Assembly (NCBI RefSeq): GCF_026341125.1
Contig: NZ_JAPEOR010000002.1
Location: forward strand, 1,798,001 to 1,862,000
Length of the DNA: 64,000 nt
Source of the DNA: Streptomyces sp. NBC_01142
Lineage (GTDB): Bacteria > Actinomycetota > Actinomycetes > Streptomycetales > Streptomycetaceae
Direction: 5' to 3'
The position numbers were made by a program, and so were the translations under genes. Under the pieces are notes generated by a model that was not told where the DNA came from, did no database searches, and was given only the letters and a program-made list of their open reading frames with translations. Shown one piece after another: positions 1 to 7,585 of the stretch (within the stretch, counting starts at the first letter, position 1; every line of letters starts with the position of its first letter).

Positions 1-11
1 ATGCAGGAGGA

Positions 12-350
12 GTGTTGATTGGCTCTCGACTGCAGGAGGGGCGTCAGTACCTAGATACTGAAGCAGATATCCTCTTCGCGCGCTATGGGACAGAGGCGCA
101 GGAGTGGACGCTAGTGGGCAGTGTGGGAAGTTATGGTCCCGAGGACACCGATCTGCCAGACTTTACATTCTCCAATCCGGACGGAACCGTAAATAGGGGG
201 CACTTCGCCGATGCCATTAATGGGCTAATGAAGCACCTAGGCGGTACGGGGTTCATCGACCTTCCTCAGTACCCCGGATTCTCGCTGATTCCGTTCGCGG
301 TGTACCGATCGATTCCTCGCTTCTCCAACACCGTCGCTCTGCAACCCTGA
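12..350 (+). CDS. hypothetical protein, possibly 5'-truncated by the window edge
   Basis: This reading frame of about 112 residues is not one I recognise. A GTG at 12 and a TTG at 15 follow an AGGAGG-like stretch at 5-10, but the frame is also open to the left edge, so the true start may lie outside. The protein is soluble-looking, with no signal peptide or membrane segment; it has an acidic middle (GPEDTDLPDF) and a C-terminus rich in aromatic and proline residues. It lies directly upstream of a tRNA-Ser-like 3' fragment, so it may be the last gene of a neighbouring integrated element (inference). No function is proposed. Confidence 0.5.
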   Translation: MLIGSRLQEGRQYLDTEADILFARYGTEAQEWTLVGSVGSYGPEDTDLPDFTFSNPDGTVNRGHFADAINGLMKHLGGTGFIDLPQYPGFSLIPFAVYRSIPRFSNTVALQP

Positions 351-390
351 ACGGTCGGCGGAGCCTCAATGGGCGAGTCAACCCCTGAAG

Positions 391-448
391 GATCTTGAAA
401 ACCGTCGTGGCAGCGATGTCACCATGGGTTCAAATCCCACACCCACCG
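391..448 (+). tRNA. tRNA-Ser(TGA)-like 3' fragment, candidate att site
   Basis: The stretch looks like the anticodon-to-3'-end half of a class II tRNA. It has an anticodon loop CTTGAAA, a long variable-arm region, a T-arm with TTCAAAT flanked by GGG and CCC, and an acceptor strand ACCCACC at 441-447. A convincing 5' half (GGTGGGT acceptor strand, D-arm) is not present upstream, so this is probably a displaced 3' end rather than a working gene. A strong terminator follows immediately. Such fragments normally mark the far end of an element integrated in a tRNA gene, or an old attP kept inside an element. Confidence 0.5.
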
Positions 449-453
449 CAGGT

Positions 454-492
454 GAACGGCCCCTGACCCGGTAACTCGGTCAGGGGCCGTTC
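454..492 (+). terminator. hairpin terminator after the tRNA fragment
   Basis: A perfect 15-bp inverted repeat (GAACGGCCCCTGACC at 454-468 and its complement at 478-492) has a 9-nt loop. It sits 5 bp past the tRNA-like 3' end, as expected for a native tRNA terminator carried along with the 3' half. Confidence 0.7.
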
Positions 493-614
493 TCGTGAGC
501 GTGGTCTGCCAGAGACCGCTGTTCCCCGCTGTTTCCCGACCGAACGGGCACGGCCACCTTCTGATCACGCGGTGGGCGCGAGTTTGGGCCCCAGCTGAGC
601 CGGGGCCCGGGTGC

Positions 615-752
615 TCAGCCCTCGTTCCACTCGCGGAAGGAGTCCGCGTCGTAGTCGGGGTACTCGACGGGGCAGAGGGTCACGTCCTCCGGGTCCGTGG
701 AGCGGGGGTTGGGGATCAAGCCGTCGGTGCACTGGGGGTCGGTGCAGGCCAT
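615..752 (-). CDS. small cysteine-containing AICE protein
   Basis: The 45-aa protein starts at ATG 752 behind a clear GAGGAG ribosome-binding site. It begins MACTDPQCTDGLIPNP and has cysteines at residues 3, 8 and about 28, with an acidic C-terminus (DYDADSFREW). Small Cys-containing proteins of this kind occur beside korSA/tra modules in Streptomyces integrative elements, but I know no function for this one. It is transcribed away from the tra operon. A larger frame in the same phase begins at 833, but it has no ribosome-binding site and runs into the long inverted repeat. Confidence 0.5.
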   Translation of the reverse strand: MACTDPQCTDGLIPNPRSTDPEDVTLCPVEYPDYDADSFREWNEG

Positions 753-807
753 GGTGTGCTCCTCGAGGTCGGGGCCGTTGTCCTGATGGGCTCCGCCCAG
801 CACGGTT

Positions 808-867
808 CTGGGAGGGGGCACAAGGTGGAGCACCCCACTGTCTGAACGACCTTGTGCCCCCTCCCAG
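808..867. repeat. 19-bp perfect inverted repeat
   Basis: CTGGGAGGGGGCACAAGGT at 808-826 is repeated exactly in inverted orientation at 849-867, around a 22-nt loop. It lies upstream of the small gene at 615-752. It could be a terminator, a protein-binding site or part of a transfer/replication origin; the sequence alone does not decide. Confidence 0.7.
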
Positions 868-1015
868 GTTCGTGCCGCCCTTGGGCATCAGGACAGCGGA
901 GCCGACCGACAGCCACCCCCACAGCGATCGATCCCACCCCCGACGGACGCCGCTCCACGACCTCACCCCGTCACCGTCACATGGCACCCCGCACGGCTCG
1001 CACGGGTGCACACGC

Positions 1016-1180
1016 GGTCGGTGGAACGGCTTTGGGCGGGAGCTGCCATGGGGCGAGAGATCGGGGCCCGTAAGCTTTCCGCGACTCGGGCAGTCTCTGG
1101 ACCTGCCCGCAATAGCCCGATGTGGGCCCCGATCTTCGAGGCTCGCCCCATGGTGGCTGCCTAAAGCCGTGGAGCCGACC
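1016..1180. repeat. 165-bp imperfect inverted repeat (candidate single-strand origin or transfer locus)
   Basis: The outer arms (about 1016-1069 and 1131-1180) match in inverted orientation, with blocks such as CCATGGGGCGAG, GATCGGGGCCC and ACGGCTTT in both arms. Inside is a second hairpin, CGGGCAG/CTGCCCG, at about 1087-1109. The whole would fold into a long branched cruciform or hairpin. The element encodes a RepSA-like rolling-circle-type initiator, which makes a lagging-strand origin a reasonable guess; a clt-type transfer site is the main alternative. Confidence 0.6.
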
Positions 1181-1368
1181 GCCCCAGCCACGTGCCGGCC
1201 GTTTTCACCTCGGCCAAGTCGTCTCGCTCTAGCCGCGCGACCGGCGTAGCCGGGGACGGAGCGGGGCGGAGACAGGAGCGTCGGTCCCCGGCGGTGAGCC
1301 GGGGAGCGCGCGGCGAGCGGAGCGAGCCGCCTTGAGGAAGTGAAGAAGGTTTGGACCGATCCGGGGTG

Positions 1369-2145
1369 TCAGTTGCGGACGGGGCGGAGTGTGCGGGGGC
1401 TGTCAGCCGTGATGCGGTAGGAGAGTTGGGCCTGGCTGCCGCTGGTGCGGAGCTCTTCGAGGATGAGGGGCTGGTGGTCGCTGCCGTGGGTGACGCGCAA
1501 GGTGTGGATGACCGGTGTGGCGTCGGGGAGCTCCAGGGCGGTGCGCTCGTCGGCTTGCGGCATGCGGGCTCGTACGGTCTCGGACCAGGTCAGCTTGTGG
1601 CCATCCGCTGCGAGGGCGGCGTAGATCTCTTCCAGCGCGGTGTCCGGGGCCTCGGCGAGCGGCGGCGTGTTCTCCGCAGTGGCGAACGGGATCAACACGC
1701 GGTGCATTGCGCAGGTCCGGGTGTCCTGGTTGATCAGCACGCGATCGACGCCGAAGAGAGCTTCTCCCTCGCCGAGTTCGAGTAGCAGGCCGGTTGTCTC
1801 GGTGGTCGTGGTCCGGTAGACGGTCGGCTCGTGCGCCTGCTGCCACTCGGTGAGTTCCGGAGCGAATGTATTTCCGCTGCGGCTGATTGTCCGCACGATC
1901 GTCAACGGTGGCGTCGGTGCGCCCCTCACGAAGCTGCCTTTCCCGTGCCTCACTTCGATGAGTCCTTCAGACCGGAGTGCCGCAATCGCGTTACGCACCG
2001 TCGGCCGGCTGACTTCGTAGCGTTCGATTAGCTGTGCCTCTGAGGGGAGCGGGGCACCAGGTGGGAACTCTCCATCTGCGATGCCTTGCCGGATGGCGGC
2101 GGCCACCTGCTGGTACAGCGGTCCGGGCCGCTCAATGCCTGCCAT
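1369..2145 (-). CDS. korSA: GntR/HutC-family repressor, KorSA-like
   Basis: The 258-aa protein has an N-terminal winged-helix GntR domain (about residues 8-75, with LPSEAQLIERYEVSRPTVRN). A UTRA ligand-binding domain follows (about 95-250). KorSA of pSAM2-type elements represses the tra/pra functions and keeps the element quiet. Here the gene is divergent from the tra operon, and the spacer holds tandem copies of GTCACTCGTCAG and a perfect palindrome, a likely operator for autoregulation and tra control. The family assignment is firm; the KorSA role is inferred from its position. Confidence 0.85.
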   Translation of the reverse strand: MAGIERPGPLYQQVAAAIRQGIADGEFPPGAPLPSEAQLIERYEVSRPTVRNAIAALRSEGLIEVRHGKGSFVRGAPTPPLTIVRTISRSGNTFAPELTEWQQAHEPTVYRTTTTETTGLLLELGEGEALFGVDRVLINQDTRTCAMHRVLIPFATAENTPPLAEAPDTALEEIYAALAADGHKLTWSETVRARMPQADERTALELPDATPVIHTLRVTHGSDHQPLILEELRTSGSQAQLSYRITADSPRTLRPVRN

Positions 2146-2208
2146 GTCTGTGGCCTCCGCTCATGGGCGCGAGCTTGGGATGCGGGCGGCTGACGCCCGT
2201 CGCGTTAC

Positions 2209-2285
2209 GTCACTCGTCAGCATAAGTGCTTGCATCGTTGCGTCAAGACATGCATGGTTGTCACTCGTCAGTACGAGTGACGTCA
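2209..2285. promoter_or_regulatory. KorSA-type operator region
   Basis: The 12-mer GTCACTCGTCAG occurs twice in the spacer between the divergent korSA and tra genes (about 2210-2221 and 2260-2271). The second copy forms a perfect palindrome, GTCACTCGT-cagt-ACGAGTGAC, at 2260-2281. The palindrome ends about 47 bp before the first tra-operon start, a position suited to repression. Confidence 0.65.
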
Positions 2286-2328
2286 GGTGAATTCTGGCGT
2301 CCTGGATGGCCAAGGAGGCCAACTACCC

Positions 2329-2691
2329 ATGCAGTCCATACCTGTGGACACATCCCGGCTCGGCGTACTGCGGTGCGCTGTCGAACCGGAAGCGAAGGTC
2401 AGCAACTTCGAGACGAAGGAGGTGAAGAAGGACCGGGACGGCAACACGATCTACACCGTGGGCATCATGGTCCGGCAGGAAGGGCGTCGAGTCTCGGTGA
2501 TCGAAATCTCGGTGACCGGTGAGCCGAAGGGCGTCACGGAGGGCACCGAGGTCAAGGTGACCGGCCTGGAGGCATTTGCTTGGGCGATGGGCGACCGTCA
2601 CGGCATCAGCTTCCGCGCCGCCGCGATCACGCCCGTGCCGACTACTGGTGGGTCGGGAACTGCCGCTGCCAGTAAGGCGGGTGGCGTGTGA
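2329..2691 (+). CDS. first gene of the AICE transfer operon, unknown function
   Basis: The ATG at 2329 has a good ribosome-binding site (AAGGAGG at 2312-2318), giving a 120-aa protein. It looks like a compact all-beta protein: alternating hydrophobic strands (TIYTVGIMVRQEGRRVSVIE) and an Ala/Gly/Ser-rich tail. Proteins of this size and composition commonly precede the FtsK-like transfer gene in Streptomyces integrative elements. The molecular role is unknown to me. Its stop codon overlaps the start of the next gene, so the two are translationally coupled. Confidence 0.65.
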   Translation: MQSIPVDTSRLGVLRCAVEPEAKVSNFETKEVKKDRDGNTIYTVGIMVRQEGRRVSVIEISVTGEPKGVTEGTEVKVTGLEAFAWAMGDRHGISFRAAAITPVPTTGGSGTAAASKAGGV

Positions 2692-3995
2692 TGGGACCGA
2701 TCGTGCTCGCGTTCACTCTCGCCGCGCTGGCCTGGTTACTCGTCGGCGGCTCCGCGCTCAAGCAACGGCACCCGGTGTGGTTCTGGTACCTCACTGGCTA
2801 CCCGGTCAGCGCGCTGCGGGTGGTGCTCACATGGCGCAAGGTCGCGCAGTTCAACGGGCTCACCGCCACCCACAAGCCCACCCGACGAGTGCTGGGGGAC
2901 CTTGAGGTACGGGGGGAGCCGGTGCGCATCATCGCTCCGCGCATTTCCTTTCCCCGCGCCACACCGACCGGTCTCTCACTGGTGGTGCGGCTGCACCCGG
3001 GCCAGACGCCGGGTCCCTTCATCGCGGCAGCCGACTCGCTCCTGCACGCCTGGCGTGTGCACGGGGTGCGGGTGACCTCCCCGGAGCGGGGAACCGTGTT
3101 GATCACGGCAACGGCCCGGGATCCGTTGGAGCGACCCGGCCTGGCCTCGGCCCCGGCCGAACTACTCTGCGCGTTGGTCGGAGTGCTGGAGTCGGGTGGG
3201 GCCTGGGTGATGGACCTGCGGCAGATCCCGCACTGGTTGATCACCGGTGCGACCCAGTCGGGCAAGTCCACCCTCCTCGCCCGGCTGGTGACCCAACTTG
3301 CCCCGCAGTCGGTCTCACTGGTCGGCATCGACTGCAAGGGCGGCATGGAACTCGGTCTGTTCGGTGACCGCCTCACCGCACTCACCACCAACCGGCGTGA
3401 GGCGGTGGCCGTACTCGGCGCGCTCGTGGTCGAGACACAGGACCGGATGCGCCTCTGCCGCGCCGCTGGTGCCCGCTCAATTTGGGAACTGCCCCACACA
3501 CAGCGCCCAGTGCCGGTCGTGGTCATCGTCGACGAGCTCGCCGAGCTCTACCTGACGGACGGCACCCGTGAGGGCAAGGCGGAAGCCGAGCAGTGCTCCA
3601 CCTACCTCTTGCGCCTGGGACAACTCGGCGCAGCCCTCGGCGTGCATCTCGTGATCGCCGGGCAACGTGTCGGCTCCGACCTCGGGCCAGGAGTGACCGC
3701 GCTGCGCGCTCAGCTGGCGGGCCGGATCTGCCACCGCGTCAATGACCCAGGAACAGCGGAAATGACCCTGGGCGACCTCAACAAGGACGCGGTAGCCGTC
3801 GCACAGTCCATCTCCTCCCAAGAGAAAGGTGTGGCCGTGTGCACCGGGACAGAAGGCGGGTGGGACCGGGCCCGCTCCCACCTGACCACAACCGAGGAGG
3901 CCCGCAAGACCGCCTCCGCCTACGCAGGCATGACCCCGGAACTGCCCGCCGTGAACCTCGCCCTAAAAGCCTCGGCTGGGGGTGAGAACGCATGA
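2691..3995 (+). CDS. traSA: FtsK/SpoIIIE-type DNA translocase for conjugation (TraSA-like)
   Basis: The protein has about 434 residues. One or two hydrophobic segments lie near the N-terminus (residues about 1-45). The motor domain carries Walker A GATQSGKST (about residues 184-192) and a Walker B region VVIVDELAELYL (about 276-287). In Streptomyces a single hexameric TraB/TraSA ATPase moves double-stranded DNA between mycelia and is sufficient for transfer. The ATG start overlaps the preceding stop (TGATG); a GTG one codon upstream is possible. The downstream gene overlaps by ATGA. Confidence 0.88.
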   Translation: MGPIVLAFTLAALAWLLVGGSALKQRHPVWFWYLTGYPVSALRVVLTWRKVAQFNGLTATHKPTRRVLGDLEVRGEPVRIIAPRISFPRATPTGLSLVVRLHPGQTPGPFIAAADSLLHAWRVHGVRVTSPERGTVLITATARDPLERPGLASAPAELLCALVGVLESGGAWVMDLRQIPHWLITGATQSGKSTLLARLVTQLAPQSVSLVGIDCKGGMELGLFGDRLTALTTNRREAVAVLGALVVETQDRMRLCRAAGARSIWELPHTQRPVPVVVIVDELAELYLTDGTREGKAEAEQCSTYLLRLGQLGAALGVHLVIAGQRVGSDLGPGVTALRAQLAGRICHRVNDPGTAEMTLGDLNKDAVAVAQSISSQEKGVAVCTGTEGGWDRARSHLTTTEEARKTASAYAGMTPELPAVNLALKASAGGENA

Positions 3996-4186
3996 CTGAA
4001 GAAGCGGCGATTCCCTTCGCGCTGGTCTTCGGGATCATCACCGTCCTCCTGGTCCGCTCCCGCGATGTGAAGGCATGGGAGGCCGTCATGATCGGCCTGT
4101 TCGGCCTCTATCTCGGCCAGACCCCCGTCATCTTCACCGTGGATGGCCTCGTGACCTGGATCTTCTCCGGATTCACCCACACCTGA
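3992..4186 (+). CDS. small membrane protein (Spd-like, intramycelial spread)
   Basis: This 64-aa protein has two predicted membrane segments (about residues 7-22 and 29-58) and almost nothing else. It starts inside the traSA stop by an ATGA overlap. Tiny hydrophobic proteins encoded directly after TraB/TraSA in Streptomyces plasmids are the Spd proteins, needed for spread through the septate mycelium (family knowledge). The assignment here rests on size, hydrophobicity and position. Confidence 0.7.
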   Translation: MTEEAAIPFALVFGIITVLLVRSRDVKAWEAVMIGLFGLYLGQTPVIFTVDGLVTWIFSGFTHT

Positions 4187-4197
4187 CAGGGAGTCGT

Positions 4198-4311
4198 ATG
4201 CCGATGCGCCGCGTGCGCTGCCCCGTCTGCAAGGGGGAGCGCTACCGCAAGACCCGCACCGGACACAGGCGGCGCTGCCGCTGCTGCCGGGGCACCGGAA
4301 CCATCCGCTGA
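4198..4311 (+). CDS. mobile-element transfer protein, 37 aa, two CxxC pairs
   Basis: The ATG at 4198 gives a very basic protein of 37 residues. It has two cysteine pairs (CPVC and a CRCC cluster), resembling half of a DnaJ-type zinc-binding repeat (CxxCxGxG). It sits 11 bp behind the Spd-like gene in the same operon. Short Cys/Arg-rich proteins at this position recur in AICEs and are usually called mobile element transfer proteins. Zinc or nucleic-acid binding is an inference from composition. Confidence 0.65.
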   Translation: MPMRRVRCPVCKGERYRKTRTGHRRRCRCCRGTGTIR

Positions 4312-4452
4312 CCTGACCAACCAACACACCGACCAGCAGGGAGTGATCGCCATGGACACAACCCACCCATCAACCGTCCGTGCCGCCTCGGCGGCCCAAC
4401 AAGGGAGGTCCCCACCATCACCGCCGAGATCACCTCGGCTGACAGACGCGCC

Positions 4453-5865
4453 GTGCTCGACCGCGCGGCGCGTCTGCGTCAGCTCACCGAAGTCGACCAA
4501 GACGCCATCCGCCTGGCCCAGCACCCCCAGTTCGCCCGCTGGCTGGAACAGATCACCGCCACCGGCGGCTGCGCCCACCCGATCCACCTCACCGGCGCAA
4601 CGACCGTCCGAGACACCTGCAGCGGCGAGGTCCTGCACCACTACGACACGACCGGGGAACCGGGCGAGCGGCTGCTCGTCCGCTGCCGCAACCGACGCGC
4701 CACCGTATGCGCGCCCTGCTCCCGCCTCCACGCCGGAGACACCTTCCACCTCGTGCGTGCCGGACTAGTCGGCGGCAAGACCGTCTCTGCCGACGTACGC
4801 GAACACCCCCGGCTCTTCCTCACCCTCACCGCCCCCGGCTTCGGCCCCGTCCACCACACCACTACCGGGACGGAGCGCTGCCGCCCCCGCCGCAATGGCG
4901 GGCACTGCGAACACGGTCGGTCACTCGGCTGCCCTGCCCGTCACACCGACACCGATCCGCTCGCCGGCCAGCCGATGTGCCCCGATTGCTACGACTACCC
5001 GGGCCACGTCCTATGGCACGCCCACACCGGCGAACTGTGGGCACGCTTCACCCGTGGCGTCCGCCGGGCGCTGGCCTCGGCCGCCGGATTCGTCCAGACC
5101 CAATTTCCTGACCACGCCCGGCTCTCCTTCGCCAAGGTCGCCGAGTACCAGAAGCGTGCAGCCATCCACGTTCACGCCGTGGTGCGCCTGGACGGCCCGG
5201 CCGGTCCCCACGATCCACCCCCGCCCTGGGGAACCGCCGACGCACTTACCAGTGCCGTCCACACTGCCGCGCGCGCCGTCACGGTCCACAGCCCCTACAG
5301 CCCAGCCATCGGCGAACATGCCTTGCGATGGGGTGCCCAACTCGACGCCCGTCCTCTGCGTGCCTTCGGCGACGGTGACGGACTCGCAGACGATGCGGTC
5401 GCCGCGTACGTGGCCAAGTACGTCACCAAAGGAGCGGCCGACACAGCTGCCGGCACCGACTACCGATTGGCCTCCGCCGACGACATAGAGACCGCCCCGG
5501 TCTCCCCGCACCTGCTATCCCTCATGCGTGCCTGCTGGCGTCTCGGCGGCCTGCCGGAATTCGCGCCCCTACGGCTTCGGGCCTGGGCGCACACCCTCGG
5601 CTACCGCGGCCACATCCTCACCAAGTCCCGCGCATACTCCACCACCTACACAACCCTGCGCGCCGAACGCGCCGACCACGAACGCACTGCCGCCGGGGCC
5701 GATCTGCTCGACGACTCGGGCACGATCACTGACGCGCACTGGCGATACCTCGGCTCAGGCCACACTCCAGGAGCGGTCCTTGTCGCCGCCGCGATCGCTG
5801 AAGACCTCGCCCGAAACCGGGAGATCGCCCGCGAAGAGATGAGCCGGGCCAGGGCGGGCCGATGA
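4453..5865 (+). CDS. repSA: replication initiator, RepSA family
   Basis: The protein has about 470 residues. It shows a Cys-rich region (CRNRRATVCAPC, about residues 76-87, and CPDCYDY at about 176), an HUH-like motif IHVHAVVRL (about 237-245) and a later tyrosine motif YVAKYVTKG (about 318-326). These features fit the pSAM2 RepSA rolling-circle initiators. GTG 4453 is the first canonical start, but the coding pattern and a GGGAGGT ribosome-binding site at 4403-4409 point to an upstream ATC at 4417 in the same frame, so the annotated start may be short by 12 codons. It overlaps the next gene by ATGA. Confidence 0.85.
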   Translation: MLDRAARLRQLTEVDQDAIRLAQHPQFARWLEQITATGGCAHPIHLTGATTVRDTCSGEVLHHYDTTGEPGERLLVRCRNRRATVCAPCSRLHAGDTFHLVRAGLVGGKTVSADVREHPRLFLTLTAPGFGPVHHTTTGTERCRPRRNGGHCEHGRSLGCPARHTDTDPLAGQPMCPDCYDYPGHVLWHAHTGELWARFTRGVRRALASAAGFVQTQFPDHARLSFAKVAEYQKRAAIHVHAVVRLDGPAGPHDPPPPWGTADALTSAVHTAARAVTVHSPYSPAIGEHALRWGAQLDARPLRAFGDGDGLADDAVAAYVAKYVTKGAADTAAGTDYRLASADDIETAPVSPHLLSLMRACWRLGGLPEFAPLRLRAWAHTLGYRGHILTKSRAYSTTYTTLRAERADHERTAAGADLLDDSGTITDAHWRYLGSGHTPGAVLVAAAIAEDLARNREIAREEMSRARAGR

Positions 5866-6002
5866 CGAAACGCGACCGCGAGGCAGAGATGGCCCGGCAC
5901 CTGGACCGCGTCTGTAAGAAGTTCTCCACCAAGATCAGTCCGGAAGCGGCAAAACGCCTGGCTCGGCTTCTGGAACGTCAGCCCGGTGGAAGGATCGAGT
6001 GA
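5862..6002 (+). CDS. 46-aa basic protein next to the integrase; candidate excision factor
   Basis: The gene starts within the repSA stop (ATGA) and encodes 46 residues, MTKRDREAEMARHLDRVCKK at the N-terminus and LARLLERQPGG near the end. It is highly charged and helical. In tyrosine-integrase AICEs the xis gene sits here, but this protein lacks the usual MerR-like helix-turn-helix of Xis. Serine integrases use unrelated recombination directionality factors, and position makes this a candidate; that is inference only. Confidence 0.6.
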   Translation: MTKRDREAEMARHLDRVCKKFSTKISPEAAKRLARLLERQPGGRIE

Positions 6003-6044
6003 GGCAGGAGGAGGAGCGCGCGGGCCCCTCCTCGTCTGTCGTGG

Positions 6045-7562
6045 TCAGACCCAGATCGGGTTCTGCTCGATGTCGATCCTGCCGTAGTCGAATTGGCGGC
6101 CTTTCTTCGTGGCCTCTTTGATCTTGACCGCGGCGAACAGGAACCGTATGACAGCGTTCATGCGCTGGTAGTCCTTCGCCTCCTCCAGTTCTTCCCAGCT
6201 CTCACGCGCATGCGGGCCGACAAGACCATCAAGGACCTCTGCCGTAGGACGAACAATCATCTTGCGCTCTATCTCGGCGATGCGCGCCTCAACCGTCCTG
6301 CGCATCTCGCGGTACTCCCGCGTCTTCAACTCCTGGCTTTCCCACATGTCTTTGAGATCGTCGAGTTCCTGGCGGTCGGCCTGGATGGCTGCCCGCTCCT
6401 CCTCCGACAGGGCGGACGGCGTGGGAGCGTCGGTGAGGTCAAGTCGCTCCAACAGATTGATCGCGGCCTCGCTGACGAACTCCTCCAAGATGGGGGCTGA
6501 GACAGCCCGATTGCAGCGCGGGACATCGAGGCGGTGAGTGTGGTTGCAGACGTACTTGGCCCCTGTACCCCCCGATCCCCCCATGACCTTGCCGCATCCC
6601 GTGCAGGCGACCACGCCACGCAGCAGGTAGAACCTGCCCGGCCGCCCACTCGTCGCCGTGGCTGCGGCACGGTAGGCGCGGCGCTCGCGCACCTCCATCC
6701 ACATTCCCCGGTCGATGATCGCGGGCCACTCGCCGTCTCCAATCTCCTCGCCTCGGAAGACGCGGATTCCGGCAACGTGGCGGTTGTCGAGAAGGTCGCG
6801 CACTCGTGGTGCGCTCCAGTCGCGTCCCTCGGCGGTCTTCACACCACGGGCGTACAACTCCTTCGCCAGCTGGACCGGGCTCTCGCCGTCCAGGTAGCGG
6901 GTGAAGACCTCCCGCACGATGGCGGCCTCTTCGGGGATGATCTGCGTGCCGGTTTTGTCGTACCCGTAGCGGCGCCTGCCGGTGTGCGGCCTTCCGTCCT
7001 GGGCCCGGTCAATCATGGAATCGATCAGCCGGCGTGAGGTGTCGTCACTGGAGCGGCAGGCGTGAGCCACCTCGATGCGCAGAAAGAAGCGGTCGTCGGG
7101 GTCCGCCAGATCGCGCCGGTTGGCCTGGCCGTGCAAGGTGATGTCGTGGTCATCAGCGATCTGCAACAGCTCTTCAAGATCGCGTGGTTGCCGCATCAAC
7201 CGGTCGGGGTGGTACGTGAGGACGTGACGGATGCGGCCCTGGTTGGCTTCGGCGAGCAGAGCATCCCATCCCGGGCGCTTACGCTTCCGCTGCCAGGCCG
7301 ACCGGTTGTTGTCCACGAAGACTTGATCTTCATCGACGATGAGTCCAAGACGCTCGGCGACATCGCGGCAGATGCGCTCTTGGCGCTCCACCCCGGTCTG
7401 GTCGTCGTCGTTCACGTGGGAGATCCGGCAGTAGATAGCAGCGGACTCCCCCGCCCAGTCGGAACGGTGCTTCTTGGTCCGCTGGGTACCGGCTGCCTGC
7501 CTCGCGCGAAGGCCTCGCCGTGAACTGGCGCTCAACTGCTGGTCCTTGTCGTCTGCCGTCAT
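6045..7562 (-). CDS. int: large serine integrase
   Basis: The 505-aa protein has a resolvase catalytic domain with nucleophile Ser48 in YCRISHVND. The recombinase domain spans about 180-290 (DGRPHTGRRRYGY onward). A zinc ribbon (CTGCGK at about 330, then YVCNH and RCNR) and a coiled-coil segment (about 385-440) follow. This is the large serine recombinase architecture used by phages and some integrative elements. It faces the rep operon and lies next to a copy of the mmsA 3' end, which should contain its attachment site. Most AICEs use a tyrosine integrase, so this is a module swap. A decayed relative of its N-terminus is found at 12389-12492. Confidence 0.93.
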   Translation of the reverse strand: MTADDKDQQLSASSRRGLRARQAAGTQRTKKHRSDWAGESAAIYCRISHVNDDDQTGVERQERICRDVAERLGLIVDEDQVFVDNNRSAWQRKRKRPGWDALLAEANQGRIRHVLTYHPDRLMRQPRDLEELLQIADDHDITLHGQANRRDLADPDDRFFLRIEVAHACRSSDDTSRRLIDSMIDRAQDGRPHTGRRRYGYDKTGTQIIPEEAAIVREVFTRYLDGESPVQLAKELYARGVKTAEGRDWSAPRVRDLLDNRHVAGIRVFRGEEIGDGEWPAIIDRGMWMEVRERRAYRAAATATSGRPGRFYLLRGVVACTGCGKVMGGSGGTGAKYVCNHTHRLDVPRCNRAVSAPILEEFVSEAAINLLERLDLTDAPTPSALSEEERAAIQADRQELDDLKDMWESQELKTREYREMRRTVEARIAEIERKMIVRPTAEVLDGLVGPHARESWEELEEAKDYQRMNAVIRFLFAAVKIKEATKKGRQFDYGRIDIEQNPIWV

Positions 7563-7585
7563 GGAAAAAGACTATGAGCGCGGCT

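Larger units (their letters stand above)
753..1368. other. gene-free AICE region with two long inverted repeats
   Basis: No convincing gene was found in these 616 bp; the long open frames here are GC-skew shadows. It holds the 19-bp inverted repeat at 808-867 and the long imperfect inverted repeat at 1016-1180. After these comes a G+C-rich stretch leading to the 3' end of the korSA-like gene. In pSAM2-like elements, non-coding DNA of this sort carries the transfer locus or a single-strand origin, so it is the most likely place for such sites here (inference). Confidence 0.5.

Noticed and set aside
355..448. complete 94-nt tRNA-Ser
   Set aside because: The length would fit, but the would-be 5' strand GGTCGGC pairs poorly with ACCCACC and no proper D-arm is visible, so only the 3' part is called.
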